Of a stretch of DNA of 64,000 bases, positions 63,401 to 64,000 are shown in pieces. The position numbers and the translations under genes were made by a program. The stretch comes from Erythrophleum ivorense (Eukaryota > Streptophyta > Magnoliopsida > Fabales > Fabaceae). How positions within the stretch are numbered: position 1 is the first letter of the stretch; every line of letters begins with the position of its first letter. Location: NCBI GenBank assembly GCA_026724425.1, contig JAIUCV010000103.1, forward strand, positions 744,001-808,000. The letters are read 5' to 3'. The notes beneath the pieces were generated by a model. The model searched no databases. It saw only the letters and a program-made list of their open reading frames with translations, and had not been told where the DNA came from.

Positions 63401-63776
63401 TGCAAATGAATTTAATGGATTCCATATCCTCCGGTTCTACTTCTAGGAAATGTCGAATGTCTTGACTCTGCTGTAATTTGTCTTTATGATTTAAGTAAAA
63501 AATGGCTGTTTCTCATTCAAAACTTGGAGTCAGTGAGCATCCCGGTCAAAAATGCAAATGAAACAGGAATGCTTCATATGTCTTACCTAGTATTCATTAC
63601 TTGGAACAGCTTCTCTATCTTCTCTTTTTCTTGTAAATGATCTCTGCTATGTTTTGGTTTATGCTTTTCTCTCATAAATTTCATAATATCCTGTTGGTGG
63701 GTGATCCTCTTGAGAAGGCTGCACTTAAAGGAATTGATTGGAGTTATGAATCTGATGAGAATGCTGTTTCGAAAAA
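60471..63776 (+). pseudogene. P5A-type ATPase (PDR2/MIA-like), non-processed pseudogene fragment
   Basis: Exon-like blocks in correct order: 60471-60656, 60993-61060, 61102-61137, 61236-61407, 62092-62196, 62305-62420, 62519-62596, 62683-62860, 62971-63019, 63105-63230 and 63697-63776. They match the plant endoplasmic-reticulum P5A ATPase, for example DLEEIYFDFRKQRF, TFQKLMKENCMEPF, LMVHRCGK, NDLLPGDVVSIGR, GGTKILQHTPDK and VGDPLEKAALKGIDW. Introns are kept, so it came from DNA duplication, not from mRNA. Damage: the block encoding the first membrane helices is missing between 61060 and 61102; TGES reads AGKS; there are stops at 61402 and 63207; the donor after 61407 is GA, not GT; 1-nt indels lie near 62356 and 63007; PPELP reads PPKLP; DKTGT reads EETGT; and AG acceptors are lost before 62519 and 63697. 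The N-terminal exons are absent. It may continue past 64000. Confidence 0.9.
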
Positions 63777-64000
63777 GTAAGTAGATACCTTCCTGCTTAT
63801 TTATCTTAGTTTTATGTTTCTTCTGTGTTGATTCAAACGCCAATTTAATTTTTTTTGCCTCTTCTTCATGTGAGATTTTATTTGACCATGGAATATGGAC
63901 TCTCTTAATTGGATATTTGCAATTCACTGTTAATAAATCGGTCTGCATTCCAGTGATCTTATTGCTAGAATATAGATATATTCAGCAATTAGGAAAGAGT
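63777..64000. other. Intron-like end of the ATPase pseudogene, cut by the window
   Basis: After the donor at 63777 (aaaaa|gtaagt) the sequence is AT-rich. No further exon of the ATPase can be recognised before the edge. Confidence 0.4.

Noticed and set aside
1..64000. CRISPR arrays, bacterial promoters, operons, rRNA or tRNA genes
   Set aside because: None seen; the genes have spliceosomal introns and the context is a plant nuclear genome. tRNA genes were looked for only by eye, so a divergent one could be missed.

Overview
The window is nuclear DNA from a flowering plant, most likely a eudicot. It is AT-rich, its genes carry short GT-AG introns, and its products are plant-specific families: subclass I SnRK2 kinase, patellin, R2R3-MYB, plant defensins, a TOM1-like (TOL) protein and a P5A-type ATPase copy. 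There are no operons, and most of the sequence is intergenic or transposon-derived. I cannot name the species from sequence alone.

Layout. 1-16 kb is a repeat-rich block without a convincing cellular gene. It holds a roughly 700-bp repeat segment present twice (2205-2700 plus 7716-7995, and 9285-9990). The first copy is split by a decayed Ty3/gypsy chromovirus-like retrotransposon (2701-7715). A pair of inverted arms (10120-10385 and 13545-13840) brackets about 3.7 kb. 16.3-22.8 kb is a TOL gene (+). 22.97-23.60 kb carries two exons of an unidentified gene (-), with a fold-back MITE at 24.1-24.3 kb. 25.6-28.4 kb is a nine-exon SnRK2 kinase (-). 31.36-34.02 kb is a four-exon patellin (+). 34-38.9 kb is AT-rich spacer with a MITE. 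Two defensin genes (+; 38.97-39.27 and 48.81-49.14 kb) flank a two-copy 471-bp tandem duplication and a complete but inactivated 4.6-kb hAT transposon (43140-47740) with a near-perfect 8-bp target duplication. 53.74-54.87 kb is a subgroup-4 R2R3-MYB repressor (+). 60.5-63.8 kb is an intron-retaining, heavily damaged P5A ATPase pseudogene that may continue past the right edge.

The genes do not form a pathway. The intact ones act in ubiquitin-cargo sorting (TOL), osmotic stress/ABA-related signalling (SnRK2), membrane trafficking and phosphoinositide binding (patellin), antimicrobial defence (defensins) and transcriptional repression, typically of phenylpropanoid genes (MYB). Exon models were built by hand. 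In each complete model the exon lengths and phases add up to an uninterrupted reading frame, which is the main support for the splice sites chosen.

Most rewarding leads: the ATPase pseudogene has lost its phosphorylated Asp, its TGES motif and one exon block; the retrotransposon has a visible 3' LTR-like end and a paralogous empty site but no recognisable 5' LTR; the SnRK2 gene has a likely GC-AG intron; the MYB has Asn in place of the basic residue of the bHLH-binding signature; and the minus-strand gene at 23 kb has a possible C-terminal membrane anchor and no recognised family.
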